Origin: Neopestalotiopsis rosae | Taxonomy: Eukaryota > Ascomycota > Sordariomycetes > Amphisphaeriales > Sporocadaceae | Length of the DNA stretch: 64,000 nucleotides | NCBI GenBank assembly: GCA_023078685.1 | Contig: JALGAS010000003.1 | Coordinates: forward strand, 5,146,001 to 5,210,000 | Reading direction: 5' to 3' | Shown here: positions 11,502-21,476 of the stretch, one piece after another | Layout: each line of letters starts with the position of its first letter | Position numbering within the stretch: position 1 is the first letter of the stretch | Position numbers and translations under genes: made by a program | Notes under the pieces: generated by a model | The model's database searches: none | What the model was told of the DNA's origin: nothing | The model's input: the letters and a program-made list of their open reading frames with translations, nothing else

Positions 11502-12553
11502 GATGACTCTGCTGGCAAGAGTTGAGGCGCAATCGCGGAATGCAGATTTCGATCAACGTAATCAAGGATATTTTATTGACGAGTATGAAAAAAGTCGTGC
11601 TCGGAGATGGTGTTTGACTATCTGCCATGAGACCCCAACATATTGCCGAGGATTTGTTTAGGCGAGGGCTCCAATCCATGGCTATCAGCTGAGCCATGGC
11701 GGGGTAGTACGCTGGCTGCTAGGCGGTCGCAGTGGAGTTTGGATGCTATTATACCTAGCTCCACCATATCGGCAGATGCGAAGCACTCGAGTTTTATTTT
11801 TGCATGATGCATTATCCGTTCAAATATTGTATCGAAATACAAAGACAGATCATCACATACGACCATAGCTCTTAGAGAACTCGGCATCCCGTCCGCTCTG
11901 CCCTAGATAAACTGAGAAGTTTTACGTCCAGGGCATTGTTTATCAGCTATTCTTTTGCGCGTTCGAATTGGTAGTCGTGGCATATGACAGAAGTATAAAA
12001 ACGAACTTGATTGTAGTGGGGGTGGGATGTAGTGGGTGTTGCCGGGTCTAGCGCTTTGAGCCACAGATCTGGCTATCTGGTATGCGAGTTGCGCTTGCTT
12101 TAAGACGCAGCACGGCCGTTACCACTAACGTATCCTGGCCGTTTGGAAGTGGGGATAGGAATGCTGTCCGCTGGCTGCTCTCGCTAGCGATTGAATTCCA
12201 GTTCGTGTAGACCGGCGTAATATGATCGCTGTACGTCCTAAAGCATCCTCTTAGCAATATGGAATACTTATATTTGCGCGACGGGGTGTGTCCACTAGAA
12301 CCTTTTCAGCGTCTACCGTTGCATTGAGTGGGATAAAGATTGTTGCGTATTTTGGCAGGGGACTGAGATATATAGGCCGCACTTGATATCGCTTCTTTTG
12401 CTATAAATAAAATAAAATCCACGTGCCGAACCAGGAAAAAAAAACACGAATAATTATAGAAGCCGATCAGAAGGTAAGACCGAGCTATTCAGAGAGTCCA
12501 CGAGTATCTTAGACACTTCGTGGGTCGTTGAGTTAGAGTGAACTGAGTACGTC
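11502..12553. other. intergenic region, no gene seen
   Basis: The 1.05 kb upstream of the P450 holds the P450 promoter and short spurious frames only. AT content rises toward 12.4 kb. Confidence 0.5.
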
Positions 12554-13070
12554 CTATCGTGAATATCGAGCAAGACAGCTAGCTATTCTAGAGAAGGAAC
12601 TAATAAGTAATCGACCGACGGAAGAAGGGCGAGCATATCCACAATTTTGTGAGAGGAACGATATAGCCCTACGGCTGTGAGTGCACCAAGATCGCACATG
12701 TCCTCTCCGTAACTCGAATTGCGCGAGGAGTAAGACAGTAGCGAGCCACGATATGGCTCCATGCTGCATATTTCGATCATAGCTTGATGTCTGTGATGGG
12801 GTGACAATGATATGATCTCCGCTTTCGGTATTCCTACCAACGGCCTCAAATACTGTGACGAGATGCTCTAGGGCATGTAATGATGATCGATTGCCGATAG
12901 GCTCGGTGCTGCGAGAGAACGAGACATCAAGGGCCGATAATGCTAGAGCAGCGTGGAAAAATGTACAGTCTAGATACTCAGCTTCTAAAACTCCATCGGG
13001 CCCAAGAATTGACAGCAGACCTACGGGCTGCACATCTTGTAGATAGTGGTAATAGATCAAGTCCTGTGGA
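12554..13070 (-). pseudogene. relic of a fungal transcription-factor middle domain
   Basis: An open stretch of about 168 residues without an ATG start (it opens after an acceptor-like CCACAG) resembles the regulatory domain of Zn2Cys6 factors. The features are HAALALSALDVSF, then a predicted helical stretch, then WLATVLLLAQFELRRG followed by a Ser/His/Arg-rich helix. It stops early. The DNA upstream (13.1-13.45 kb) shows only fragments broken by stops in all frames, with no intact Cys6 cluster. It could be the 3' end of a broken regulator, perhaps once linked to the nearby P450/monooxygenase. Assignment rests on pattern similarity only. Confidence 0.4.
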
Positions 13071-13948
13071 ATTATCGCGCACTCTTATAACGCTGCCGGC
13101 GCAACGTGGTCTGGGAGACCCGGACGTGCTAAACATACGTAACTAATAGGATAAGTAGGATGGGCCTGGCCTCCAGAAGCTGACAAAGCCTGTGCGATCG
13201 CATCTGCATTATCTTCCGATTCCTGGCTGGCGAACGGCAGTGGCTCTAAACTTGTACTTATTCAGCTCCGGGCGGTCCTGGTTAAGGAAATCTCGGCTGC
13301 CTGAAGTTAATTGTACCGACGAGTTAATATCGTGCCGCGGGGTCAGGTCCGAGACCGCCTCCAGCAGCGTTCCGTTATCAGGATGGGCTTGGTCCCCGTC
13401 GACGAGCAAGATGCACACCTAGTGGTGGAGTCAGGGCCTCTGCACCAATTAGATCAGCAGACGTACCCAAAGATTCTGAAGCACTAGCGGCTAGCTAACC
13501 ACGGGACTTTCGACAGATTTACGAGTCTGCCTTTTTGACGGTTGCACTGTCTTATGATGTTGATGTCTTTTTTGAAAGATGCAGTCTAATCTTTGAAGAT
13601 AACCTGTCGCAAATAACCACTATATCAAAGACTGAGTCGAGTACACTGTGAGCAGGTGTAAGTGAACCAACCCTACTGCAGCGAGAAAGTCCGTCCGAGG
13701 ATCACTTACGTTTGTAGCACGCTGGCTCCCCCTCGTCGCATTTGAGCTATCGCGCAAGACAGGTTTTGCAGCCTGTACGGTCTCTCGAGATGACGTTACG
13801 CCGGCGTGGTGTATGAGGCATGGACCTGAGCTAGGAGTCATATCCTTCTTTAATATTTCTGTAATAGCGGCCTGCTTGTCTTGGCTAGATGGGCATTTCC
13901 CTAGGAATAAGACAGTACCTAGGTAAACATAAGGTAGGGAAAACGAGA
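13071..13948. other. decayed intergenic DNA beside the MITE
   Basis: Frames are broken in all six readings. Some pieces may belong to the transcription-factor relic. No intact gene is supported. Confidence 0.4.
13940..13948 (+). repeat. left target-site duplication of the MITE (9 bp)
   Basis: The sequence AAAACGAGA here is repeated exactly at 14650-14658 on the other side of the element, as expected for transposon insertion. Confidence 0.85.
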
Positions 13949-14649
13949 GGCTCCCAATTCAGCCACGGGGCCCCGTGGGAATAAAGGTCCACGGGGCCCC
14001 GTGGCTATAAGGGAAAATTACATAAGCGCTCATTTCTTCCAAGAGCTGCGTATCCCGCTATCTTCCTCGCTATAAATGCAATTACCAATTTATCGTAATT
14101 CCCATATTTTCTATCGTCGTATCTCTTATCCTAAATTTTTTGAATTAATCTTACGAGGTATAGCGGTCGTAGTGGGAGAAATTATAATATTAAGCATTAT
14201 TCGTGATAGTGCGCGCTATATTTCGAGTTCTGGCGCTGCGCTATACCACCCATACTACCTATTGCACTGCACCACCCATTGCACTGCACCACCCACTGCA
14301 CTACACCACCCACTATATTATACCACCTATTATACTAAACCACCTAATAAGCTCCCACCTAAATTAACGATACAACTGCTTGCTAACTCCCGATGCAGGC
14401 CGTATTAATAGAACTACGTAAATCAAGTGCATCGTAATTATAATGCATCGTAATTATGGTGCAATATAATTATAATGCAATGCAATTATAATAGTGCAGT
14501 ATAAGAAGTGCAATAGGTGGTGTAGTGCAATAAGTGTCTAATATAGTGGTTTTTGGCTATGTTAGCAAAGGCTTACGTAATTTTCTCTTATATATACGGG
14601 GCCCCGTGGACCTTTATTCCCACGGGGCCCCGTGGCTGAATTGGGAGCC
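13949..14649. mobile_element. 701-bp non-autonomous DNA transposon (Mutator-like MITE)
   Basis: The element is bounded by long terminal inverted repeats. Both ends start GGCTCCCAATTCAGCC, and the match continues for about 80 bp with few mismatches. It is flanked by a perfect 9-bp duplication (AAAACGAGA). Long TIRs with 9-bp duplications fit the Mutator-like superfamily. Each TIR contains two copies of the 16-bp perfect palindrome CCACGGGGCCCCGTGG (one copy slightly altered in the right TIR), 26 bp apart. The interior is AT-rich, with degenerate direct repeats built on TGCACTGCACCACCC on the left and related inverted copies on the right. It has no credible coding capacity; the frame at 14076-14408 is just this repeat translated. 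Mobilisation would need a transposase encoded elsewhere. Confidence 0.85.
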
Positions 14650-14658
14650 AAAACGAGA
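14650..14658 (+). repeat. right target-site duplication of the MITE (9 bp)
   Basis: AAAACGAGA, identical to 13940-13948. Confidence 0.85.
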
Positions 14659-15123
14659 CTGTCGTAGATTACTCATCATCTTTAGTCATAAATAAAATCC
14701 TATTATAAGAGAAAAGATGGTAAATCTAAGTGAGGGATTTATAGAAAGTTAGCTGAAAGTCTTTTTGGATCACCTACGAATCTTAAGTGGGAGCATTTAA
14801 CCTACCTAACCTAGTCTAGATATTAAGCTAATATTAGAGGCTAGCCGCGATTGTTACTTTTTCTAAGGCTTCGTTCTAGCGGTCCTCATACATCAGTAGC
14901 GTTGTGGACCAGTCATGCATGCTGTATCATGCCACCGCCTACTACTAACGGGGAAAAGCCGGAGTTGTGTGTTCATATTGGTATCGCCAGGTACGCTAAT
15001 TAGAACAAAGTTGGTGAATCACTGTCCTTCTGGAATTCACCGTAGACAGCCTCCCCAGTACCAGCCAACTTTCGCCCTTTGAGCGTACCGCTCCATACCT
15101 ATTTTTATTTAATATCCATTAAT
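14659..15123. other. intergenic region upstream of the F-box-like gene
   Basis: AT-rich DNA with no gene. A promoter for the F-box-like gene is expected here but no clear motif is seen. Confidence 0.4.
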
Positions 15124-17064
15124 ATGGGGTTCCTCGTCCTTGCTACGGAGGTCCTCCGCCAGATATTGCAACAGAGTGAGCCGGACGACTTTGAGAGCGT
15201 GATGCTGACCTGCAGGCGTGTGCACAGCGTCGGGCAGGCGTTGATCGTGGAGCACAATAATTGCAAGCGCCTTTTCCGCAATATTCAGTTCAGGGTCGAA
15301 TGGGGCGATGATTCTGAGCTGTGCGGCGCTCTGGTTGAGCTTCTGCGTATCATTGCTGTAAATCCCAGGGCTGCAGCCCATATCCGAAGCCTCACAATAC
15401 ATGACTGCCTGTATGACACACCATGCAGGGACGGCATCGGCCTACGCTTAGCCGGCGAGGAGGGGATTACGGCCGGACTGCAGCTCTCGAGCTGGACCCT
15501 CGTGACAGACATGATTCTCGACACTCCGTGGTTGCAAGCTGCAGGGTGCGACATGCCGGCTTGGATCGCGCTAGTCACTGCAGTACGCGATGCTAACGAG
15601 AGCAAAGGGGGCACTCAAGAAGAAGATTATGAGCGGCGGAAACAAGAAGCGGCACGAGCCGTTTTCCCGCTGTTCATGCTGCTCCTGACGCAGCTCACCC
15701 ACCTTGAGACTTTACACATCAAGTACGACCTCCATATCCCGTTCAGCTACAACGAGGATGAGGGAAGCCCCGTTCTTAGCCAAGCCAAGAAAGTGCTGGA
15801 GCTCATGTCCGTCTGTGTCGGTGACAGCAGTAGCCCTTCGGATAACAAAGTACTTCTCAAAGTTCCAGGCCTACCTCCGTCGCCCCTCGAGCGCCTGACC
15901 GAGCTGAACTACTGTCCACCGGCCAATTTCTATGACGCCACGGACTTGATTACCATGAATCCATTCATCGTTTCACCCAAGCTGCGACGGCTGCGCGCAA
16001 CTAACCTTCGAGCCGCATCCAAATTGGGCTATATTTACACGTGGCCCGCATTACGGTATAGCCCGCTGACAGGTTCGGGCAGTCCGTCGCCTGTACAAGG
16101 CGGTGCTTCTCAGCGCCGATTCCTCGACACTATGTCCTTGCTACTGACCTCACCTGATTACAGCGCAGTAGAGCACCTGGAACTTGTCTCTTGCTGCATA
16201 GATCCGCAGGGCATCGCGCTTCTCCTAGCGCGTATGCCATCACTGACCACGATTCGATATACGCACCAAGCCAAGGGCGGGCGTACTGAGGACGATTTCA
16301 CAGCGGGCTGGGATTTCGATGCAGGCTGCTTTTTGCAGGCAATTGCGCACCGGCGTTGTGGTGGGGGTGTTGATGAGCATCTACACGACACTTGCCAGCA
16401 GAGCGACCAATGTGTTGGTAGAGAGGCGTCAAGAAACAGCCCCAATGCCGACTTGAAAGAGACAGACCTAGCCAGTCGCATCACGGACCTGTCAATTGGT
16501 ATCGAGTCTCTCCTTGGGCATATTGTCACAGGTGTAAGTGGGGCGACTCTTGCACGATTTACGAGTTTGAAGAGGCTGGCGTTGGATGTCCGCGTCTTTA
16601 TTGGTCCTGGCTCTGATAGTGGTGAGAGGCGAGAGGCCGGCACTAATTGGGATCCTGATAATTCCAGCTGGGACCCAGAATCCGACATGCCTCGCCTGAT
16701 TGATGTCTTGCCCTGCTCGCTGGAGAGCTTAGAACTCTTTGTGGAGATGCAGGACACAGACTGGTACGACTTCGATATGGAGCACTGGACTGGGTTGTTA
16801 ATGGGGTTTCGAGAGGGTAGGGAGGAAAGGCTGCCCAATCTGAGGGACTTTGTGGTGAGGGAAAATCCCCTTATGTCTAGAGGTCTTGGGCCTAGTGGTG
16901 TTTATCAGGAAGTCGTGCTTTCTGAGCATACGAAAATGCTGCAAAATCGGCACGCCGTATTAGAAGCAGGGGCTGATTTTGTCTCTGCCAATGGGATCCA
17001 GATGTCGTGGCGCCAAGAGCTAGATAAGACAGAGGCAATCATCTACGCAGGGGGTCATCGATAG
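15124..17064 (+). CDS. F-box-like / leucine-rich protein
   Basis: An intronless frame of 646 residues from the ATG at 15124; the frame stays open 45 nt further upstream but without an ATG. The N-terminus (MGFLVLATEVLRQILQQ..DFESVMLTCRRVHSVG) matches the F-box-like helix set of fungal proteins, in which an L..E(V/I)L..I core docks to Skp1. The remainder is irregularly leucine-rich (LRRLRATNLRA, VEHLELVSCCID, SLESLELFVEM), as in substrate-binding LRR regions. By family it could be an adaptor of an SCF ubiquitin ligase with an unknown target. It ends 3 bp before a damaged frame that may once have belonged to another gene or element. Confidence 0.72.
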   Translation: MGFLVLATEVLRQILQQSEPDDFESVMLTCRRVHSVGQALIVEHNNCKRLFRNIQFRVEWGDDSELCGALVELLRIIAVNPRAAAHIRSLTIHDCLYDTPCRDGIGLRLAGEEGITAGLQLSSWTLVTDMILDTPWLQAAGCDMPAWIALVTAVRDANESKGGTQEEDYERRKQEAARAVFPLFMLLLTQLTHLETLHIKYDLHIPFSYNEDEGSPVLSQAKKVLELMSVCVGDSSSPSDNKVLLKVPGLPPSPLERLTELNYCPPANFYDATDLITMNPFIVSPKLRRLRATNLRAASKLGYIYTWPALRYSPLTGSGSPSPVQGGASQRRFLDTMSLLLTSPDYSAVEHLELVSCCIDPQGIALLLARMPSLTTIRYTHQAKGGRTEDDFTAGWDFDAGCFLQAIAHRRCGGGVDEHLHDTCQQSDQCVGREASRNSPNADLKETDLASRITDLSIGIESLLGHIVTGVSGATLARFTSLKRLALDVRVFIGPGSDSGERREAGTNWDPDNSSWDPESDMPRLIDVLPCSLESLELFVEMQDTDWYDFDMEHWTGLLMGFREGREERLPNLRDFVVRENPLMSRGLGPSGVYQEVVLSEHTKMLQNRHAVLEAGADFVSANGIQMSWRQELDKTEAIIYAGGHR

Positions 17065-17067
17065 AGT

Positions 17068-17480
17068 ATGGAGTCGGCTACTAATGCTCAAGAGAAAACT
17101 CAAGATGCCATTGACGTGCTCAACGAGGCTCTGGAGTCTCTCAAAACAGTGTTAAAGGATACCACAGCACCACAGTCGCAAGCGACAGATCGGGCCGGGC
17201 TAGACTTGTTGCTAGGTGAATACTCCTTCAACGATGGTAATATGCGATAAGCAATGGACCATTACGTACTCGCTGCTGAGACTATAGACTCAGAGCAGCA
17301 GATATAGGCGTAATTCGGTCGTCTACAAGCCGAACTGGCCATTCAGGATGCTGACCAGACGAACAAGATACTTACCGGCATCTTTACCGCGTCGGTCAAG
17401 ATCACGACTGACGAGACTAACGAAGAATGGCCCTTCAGCGTTTGCAGGCAGGCATTTACCCCACATCACCTACATTATAT
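17068..17480 (+). pseudogene. RIP-damaged relic reading frame
   Basis: A frame opens at ATG 17068 (MESATNAQEKTQDAIDVL, helical and charged) and runs 60 residues to a TAA. The same frame continues, interrupted only by TAA (17248), TAG and TAA within the next 80 nt, then runs on to about 17460. Every one of these stops is explained by a C-to-T change in CAA or CAG codons, the classic RIP target CpA. The intact parts are helix-rich (GRLQAELAIQDADQTNKIL). No family was recognised. It may be an old gene or part of a repeated element. Confidence 0.45.
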
Positions 17481-17974
17481 TTACTGATTTGATTGAAGAA
17501 ATTTACGAAATTTGTTCGATGAGTTAATGCGACTGAAAAGAAACCGAGTAGATAGACTGGCTTGGATTGGAAATGTGGTTCCGATAGAAATGTTTGGAAA
17601 GTACGCAACCTCAAAGTTGTATTTAATTCAAGAGAGCTGCAATGTGTATAATAAAAAGGCATCGCATGGACTGACATAAAACAAGAATACACGCTGAACA
17701 GCTTCCTATGTGCAGGGAAATGAAAATCTGTGTTGGCGCTGTGACAGGTCTTTTATCGCTTCAGGCATGGCGTCAAGGATAAGCCAGAGACTGGATGCAA
17801 ACGCCATACGGTTCTTGGCGATTCCTTCGTCGCGACCACTCTTGATCCGACATTCGATACGTGCCCTACAGCAGTACATTCCAGAACAGAAAAGACGAGA
17901 TTTATTCTGCTAAATGCCGCACCTGATTGCAGGCGACGATACGGGTGCACTTTCTTCCTCTGTCGGGTGCATCA
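17481..17974. other. intergenic region, no gene seen
   Basis: About 0.5 kb between the relic frame and the 3' end of the UstYa-like gene. Only short shadow frames are present. Confidence 0.4.
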
Positions 17975-18910
17975 TCACACAACTCCATACGCCTCCTCAA
18001 TCCACTTCGCATGACCTGCCCAATTGCGCTCCTCCACCCACGTCCGAATCGCTTGCGTATCGCGACACTGGTGCCCCGGGTTCTTGGCGAAATGCAGGAA
18101 ATCATTCGTGCCTTGAAGTGTAGTGTCGGCATGGCATAAAACCTGCTGTCGAAGAAAGTCGATACAGTGCAAGCTGTGCACGTCATCGCGGGGCCACGCT
18201 TCCAGGGGAAGTTTGGATATGAGTCGATTACGGATATGATGCTATAAGTTCGGTTATCAAACCATGCTCTGGGGATAAGGTTCTTCCAATGGGGCCCCAA
18301 AGCTTCTTACCAGGCAGTGCAGAGTGGTACATGTCTAGTTGGTAAATGCTATGGCCCGGAGTCTCTGGTGATTCTCTGCTAGGTGAGAACCCAAGCCCAA
18401 GAGCCCATTCCGTGGGCAATGATATTATGCCGCTAGCTGAGAATCCGAATGAGCAAATCGGGCTCAATGTGTTCGTGCGCGATACTCACTGGCCTGCAAA
18501 TCACTCCAGAACTTGCTCGACTCGGGGGATTTCCTCATGAGATCGACATTCTCTGTGAAGTGCACAGTTTGGTTATAATCTTGAAGCCGAAAATCTGATT
18601 TTTCAGTCAATAATTCATTGCATGCGGTACCTCTGTTCGTCCAGCTTTTTGGTGTTTTTGGTTCCTCACATCTCTCAGTAAAGTCAGGGCTCCTTCTTCG
18701 TACTGCTCGACCCCGATCATAGATGAAGAATACGGTGATGAGGATCATTGCTTCGATGACCAAATATATCGCAGTGCGTATGCATTGGGTTCGCGGGGTT
18801 ATGCGCGCCTGTTTCCCGAAGCCAGAACCGTCGCTGGTAACCGCATCCTCTTGAGCGAGGACTTGATACTTCTTTTCGACCCTCGCGAATGGCATCATTC
18901 TGTCGAGCAT
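17975..18910 (-). pseudogene. UstYa-like (DUF3328) oxidase, frameshifted in its first HxxHC motif
   Basis: Three exons: 18490-18910, 18311-18436 and 17975-18241, with introns of 53 and 69 nt (GTGAGT...CTCAG; GTAAGA...TATAG). The N-terminus is cytosolic, followed by a membrane helix (IYLVIEAMILITVFFIYD), the usual topology of the family. Exon 3 carries HHIRNRL, then the second motif VHSLHCIDFLRQ, then CHADTTLQG and HQCRDTQAIRTW, all diagnostic of UstYa proteins. These catalyse oxidative cyclisation of dikaritin RiPPs or related oxidations. At the first motif the exon-2 frame reaches MYH and the remaining LHCL codons (CTGCACTGCCTG) are two bases out of frame. The exon-3 phase also requires two more bases, so a 2-nt loss in exon 2 is indicated (or a sequencing error). 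Without it the protein would be about 270 residues. Confidence 0.8.
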
Positions 18911-19404
18911 TTGATATTTCCACTCTGGTCAACAGAGTGCTGGTGTCAAAAGCGGTCTGAGCGTGGAAATCTCGGGGTTGATTTGAACTCACATTACTTC
19001 GTATAATCATTCCACCCTACGTGCGTGGCAAGATTGAATGTGTTCAAAAGCATATGAACGATTCAAGAGGCGCAGTCCTTGACGTGCATGAAGGATCATG
19101 ATGCCTGTCCCCGTAAGCAGAGCTGAATAGCTGTACAAGTCCTCGTCAAATAAGATCGATGCCTATCCTTCTTCGTGTTGCATTAGTGCGCGCCAACGAA
19201 GCGACTGAGGTCGATATATGCAACATGCTGACACACCCCGTGATGTCAGGGTCCTGTTCTGCACCGTTGACTTGATCATATAGGATGACGGAATGTCCTA
19301 TACAATATCAGTGAGGGGTTGCGACTTGTCACGACACCGTAAAACACCGTTCGACCGATATCGATATAATACATTGATTTATTTGGCAGAAGGCCGCCAA
19401 AAAA
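18911..19404. promoter_or_regulatory. divergent promoter region of UstYa-like gene and repeat precursor
   Basis: 494 bp separate the UstYa ATG (minus, 18910) from the precursor ATG (plus, 19405). An AT-rich TATA-like stretch lies at about 19359-19376, some 30-45 bp before the precursor ATG. No other signal is clear. Confidence 0.4.
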
Positions 19405-19710
19405 ATGCGATCGTCAACCCTTCATATTGTATTTGCATCTTTCCTGTTGAATGGAGCAATATCTGCACCACTGTAGACGGAGGCGACTCGAGAGCTCGAC
19501 GGACTGTACATGATGCGACACGCCGCGGATGATGAGCCAAGCATCGAGCAACGGGAGTCTGACGATGTCAAACTTGACGGACTCTACATGATGGGTTTTC
19601 TCGTCGAGGATGAGGAACCTGTGGATGTGGTCAAGAGAAACGCTGTGGATAAAGACGGACTATACATGATGTGGATACTTGAGGAGGACGAAGAGCCAGC
19701 GGATGAGTAG
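19405..19710 (+). pseudogene. putative dikaritin/KEP-type RiPP precursor with three 26-residue repeats, premature TAG after the signal peptide
   Basis: From ATG 19405 the frame encodes a classic signal peptide (MRSSTLHIV, hydrophobic core, ending AISA-P). It hits TAG at 19474-19476, and continues open in the same frame to the stop at 19708. The downstream part has three repeats starting DGLYMM at 19498, 19576 and 19654, spaced exactly 78 nt (26 residues). Each is followed by an acidic tract ending DEP/EEP and then a basic linker (EQRES, VVKRN); KR is a Kex2 site. Secreted, tandem-repeat, Kex2-cleaved precursors with Tyr-containing cores are the hallmark of UstA-like dikaritin precursors, and a UstYa homologue lies divergently next to it. 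The TAG is one C-to-T step from CAG. A 48-nt intron ending at that TAG is possible but would remove the signal peptide. The product is unknown. Confidence 0.65.
19498..19707 (+). repeat. tandem 78-nt coding repeats (DGLYMM units)
   Basis: Three units with GAC-GGA-CTN-TAC-ATG-ATG starting at 19498, 19576 and 19654. The first two units are full length (26 codons each) and the third ends after 18 codons at a TAG. Beyond that stop the frame still reads KVTRRN, resembling the KRN linker of unit 2, so the last unit may itself be cut short. Confidence 0.85.
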
Positions 19711-20097
19711 AAGGTGACTAGGCGGAATCATGCTTTGTATTCGCAGGCTCTGGACTCTTGGCTCCAACGTCTTCGATACAGAATCTCAGTCGCAGTATGT
19801 CACGGCGGCCATGGTACTAGAAGATATACATGCAAGGTACATATTGTTGATTATATCGCCTGGCCCGATCGCACTTGTGTGTGCGAACGATCTAGCCTTG
19901 ATGTTCGCTGGGCCTTTTCTTTTGTCTACAAGTATTCAAACAATGACTGGAGGATGAGCGAAAGATTGCACGTTCGAATTCAGCATGCTCAATTTGTAGC
20001 GACGTGTATTGCTACTTTGGCAACTAAGAAGTGTGTTCGACAAACGATCAAGCGCAACTTGAGTAAATGAGAGTCCTTCCCCGGTCGACTTTGCTTT
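19711..20097. other. short intergenic region
   Basis: No gene supported. The open frame at 19714-20070 overlaps other frames and has no recognisable feature. Confidence 0.4.
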
Positions 20098-21476
20098 TCA
20101 GATTTTTGAAATCATAAAGAGTTCACCAGACGCATCACTGGTCATGTACAGACGACCCTGCGAATCAAACGCCAACCCAACGGGGCGCACACAAGTGCTC
20201 GCAGTGCAAGTCTGCCCATCGGCGCGCTTGGGCGAAAATACCTTGACGTAGCCAATCTGGTTCCGGGCCGCGGCGGGCGCATAGGAGCCGTCGCTGGCTT
20301 TGACAAAGGGGACGCGCACGACCCCGAAGCCCGTGGGCGGCGAGCGGTCCCAGCTGCCGTGCAGCGTGACCCAAAGGTTCTTGGAGCCGGCTTCGAACTT
20401 GCAGTCGAGCGGCGCCGAGTGCGCGGGGAAGACGAGACGGGGCGGGGTCGACTTTTGAATGCAGGTCGTGTCGTTGAAGGTGCTGCTCGGGTTCGTGACG
20501 AATTGGTCGCCCAGGACAAAGTTTGTCTTGTCCTTGAACTGAGTGGGGTCGCCGACGGTGAAGCAGGTCGGATAGCCGTACCATTGGTTGTTGGGCTTGC
20601 TGACATCGCCCAGGTAGTTCAACTCCTCGGCGGGATTGTTGAAGTGAACGTCAGTGGTGACTCCGTTGGCGGTTCGTGTGAGGTCGTCGGCACTATTTTC
20701 TACACCCCACAACCTGAAATATGCTTTTAGTTTGATTCTTCACGTTGTCTATCGAAATACTCACATGCCGGCACTGTCAAAGTCGAGGCCGACCTCATTA
20801 CGCAGACCGTAACCTGCGTTGTATCCCTGCGTCACATAATCATAACCGCCCGAGGGGACAGAGTTGAGATCAAAGACTTTGACAATGGCCCGTGCGACGC
20901 TTGGGCTGATGGAGGCTGCATCGATATTCGCATTGGAGCCACACGAGACAACCAGAAGATTTGGGTGCTGAGACGGGATCGTCAGGGTTCTGGTAGCATG
21001 GCCACTGTTGCTCATTCCCTTGACTACGATTGTCGAGGTAGTTCCTAGCGCACCAGTGCTAACGTTGTAAGTCCAGCTGTACACGATAGTGGTACTGCTG
21101 GCATATAACCTGTTTTGGGCTGAGTTGAAGTAGATTCCATGATTCAGAGAAGGCATCGACAGTATCGTGACACTCTTGGAAATGCAGCCGGAGGAATTAA
21201 TGGTGTGCTGGCTAATACCCTTGCCTCGCTCGAGAACCAGGACGCGACCTGCCTTGTCGGTGATTACGCCTCGCGGGTTGGCAAGATTGCCAGCGATTTT
21301 GACCGCACGATAGGCTGGGTCAACCGCATAGCCATAGAGGGGAGCGGGTACATTCGGGCATTGAGCGCTCGCTATAAATGATTAGATGCTATAGGCAGAC
21401 GAAATATTAGAGTGATCAATGACAAACCCAACCCAAAAATGGCCCACGCCAGTATGGCAGTACACTGCAAATGCAT
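20098..21476 (-). CDS. secreted quinoprotein-type sugar (sorbosone/pyranose) dehydrogenase
   Basis: Three exons: 21428-21476 (signal peptide), 20765-21371 and 20098-20713, with introns of 56 and 51 nt and matching phases, for 423 residues. The tiny first exon gives MHLQCTAILAWAIFGLASA, a clear signal peptide cleaved before QCPNV. The rest follows the six-bladed beta-propeller family of soluble PQQ-dependent sugar dehydrogenases: NPRGVITDKAGRVLVLERGKGI, LNHGI, NSGHATRTL, GYGLRNEVGLDF, WGVENSAD, NPAEELNYLG, and LWVTLHGSWDRSPPTGFGVVR near the end. Family members oxidise free sugars outside the cell. Typical fungal members also carry cytochrome or cellulose-binding domains; here only the propeller is present. 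Confidence 0.88.

Noticed and set aside
14076..14408. 110-residue frame inside the MITE
   Set aside because: Translates the degenerate CACC/TGCA repeats of the element; no protein-like features after the first residues.
19429..19476. Possible 48-nt intron ending at the premature TAG of the precursor
   Set aside because: The donor (GTATTT) is weak, no branch site is seen, and removal would destroy an excellent signal peptide. Kept only as an alternative.
19714..20070. 118-residue plus-strand frame after the RiPP-like precursor
   Set aside because: No motif or signal. Its start resembles the KR linker of the repeats, so at most it is the decayed tail of the precursor.
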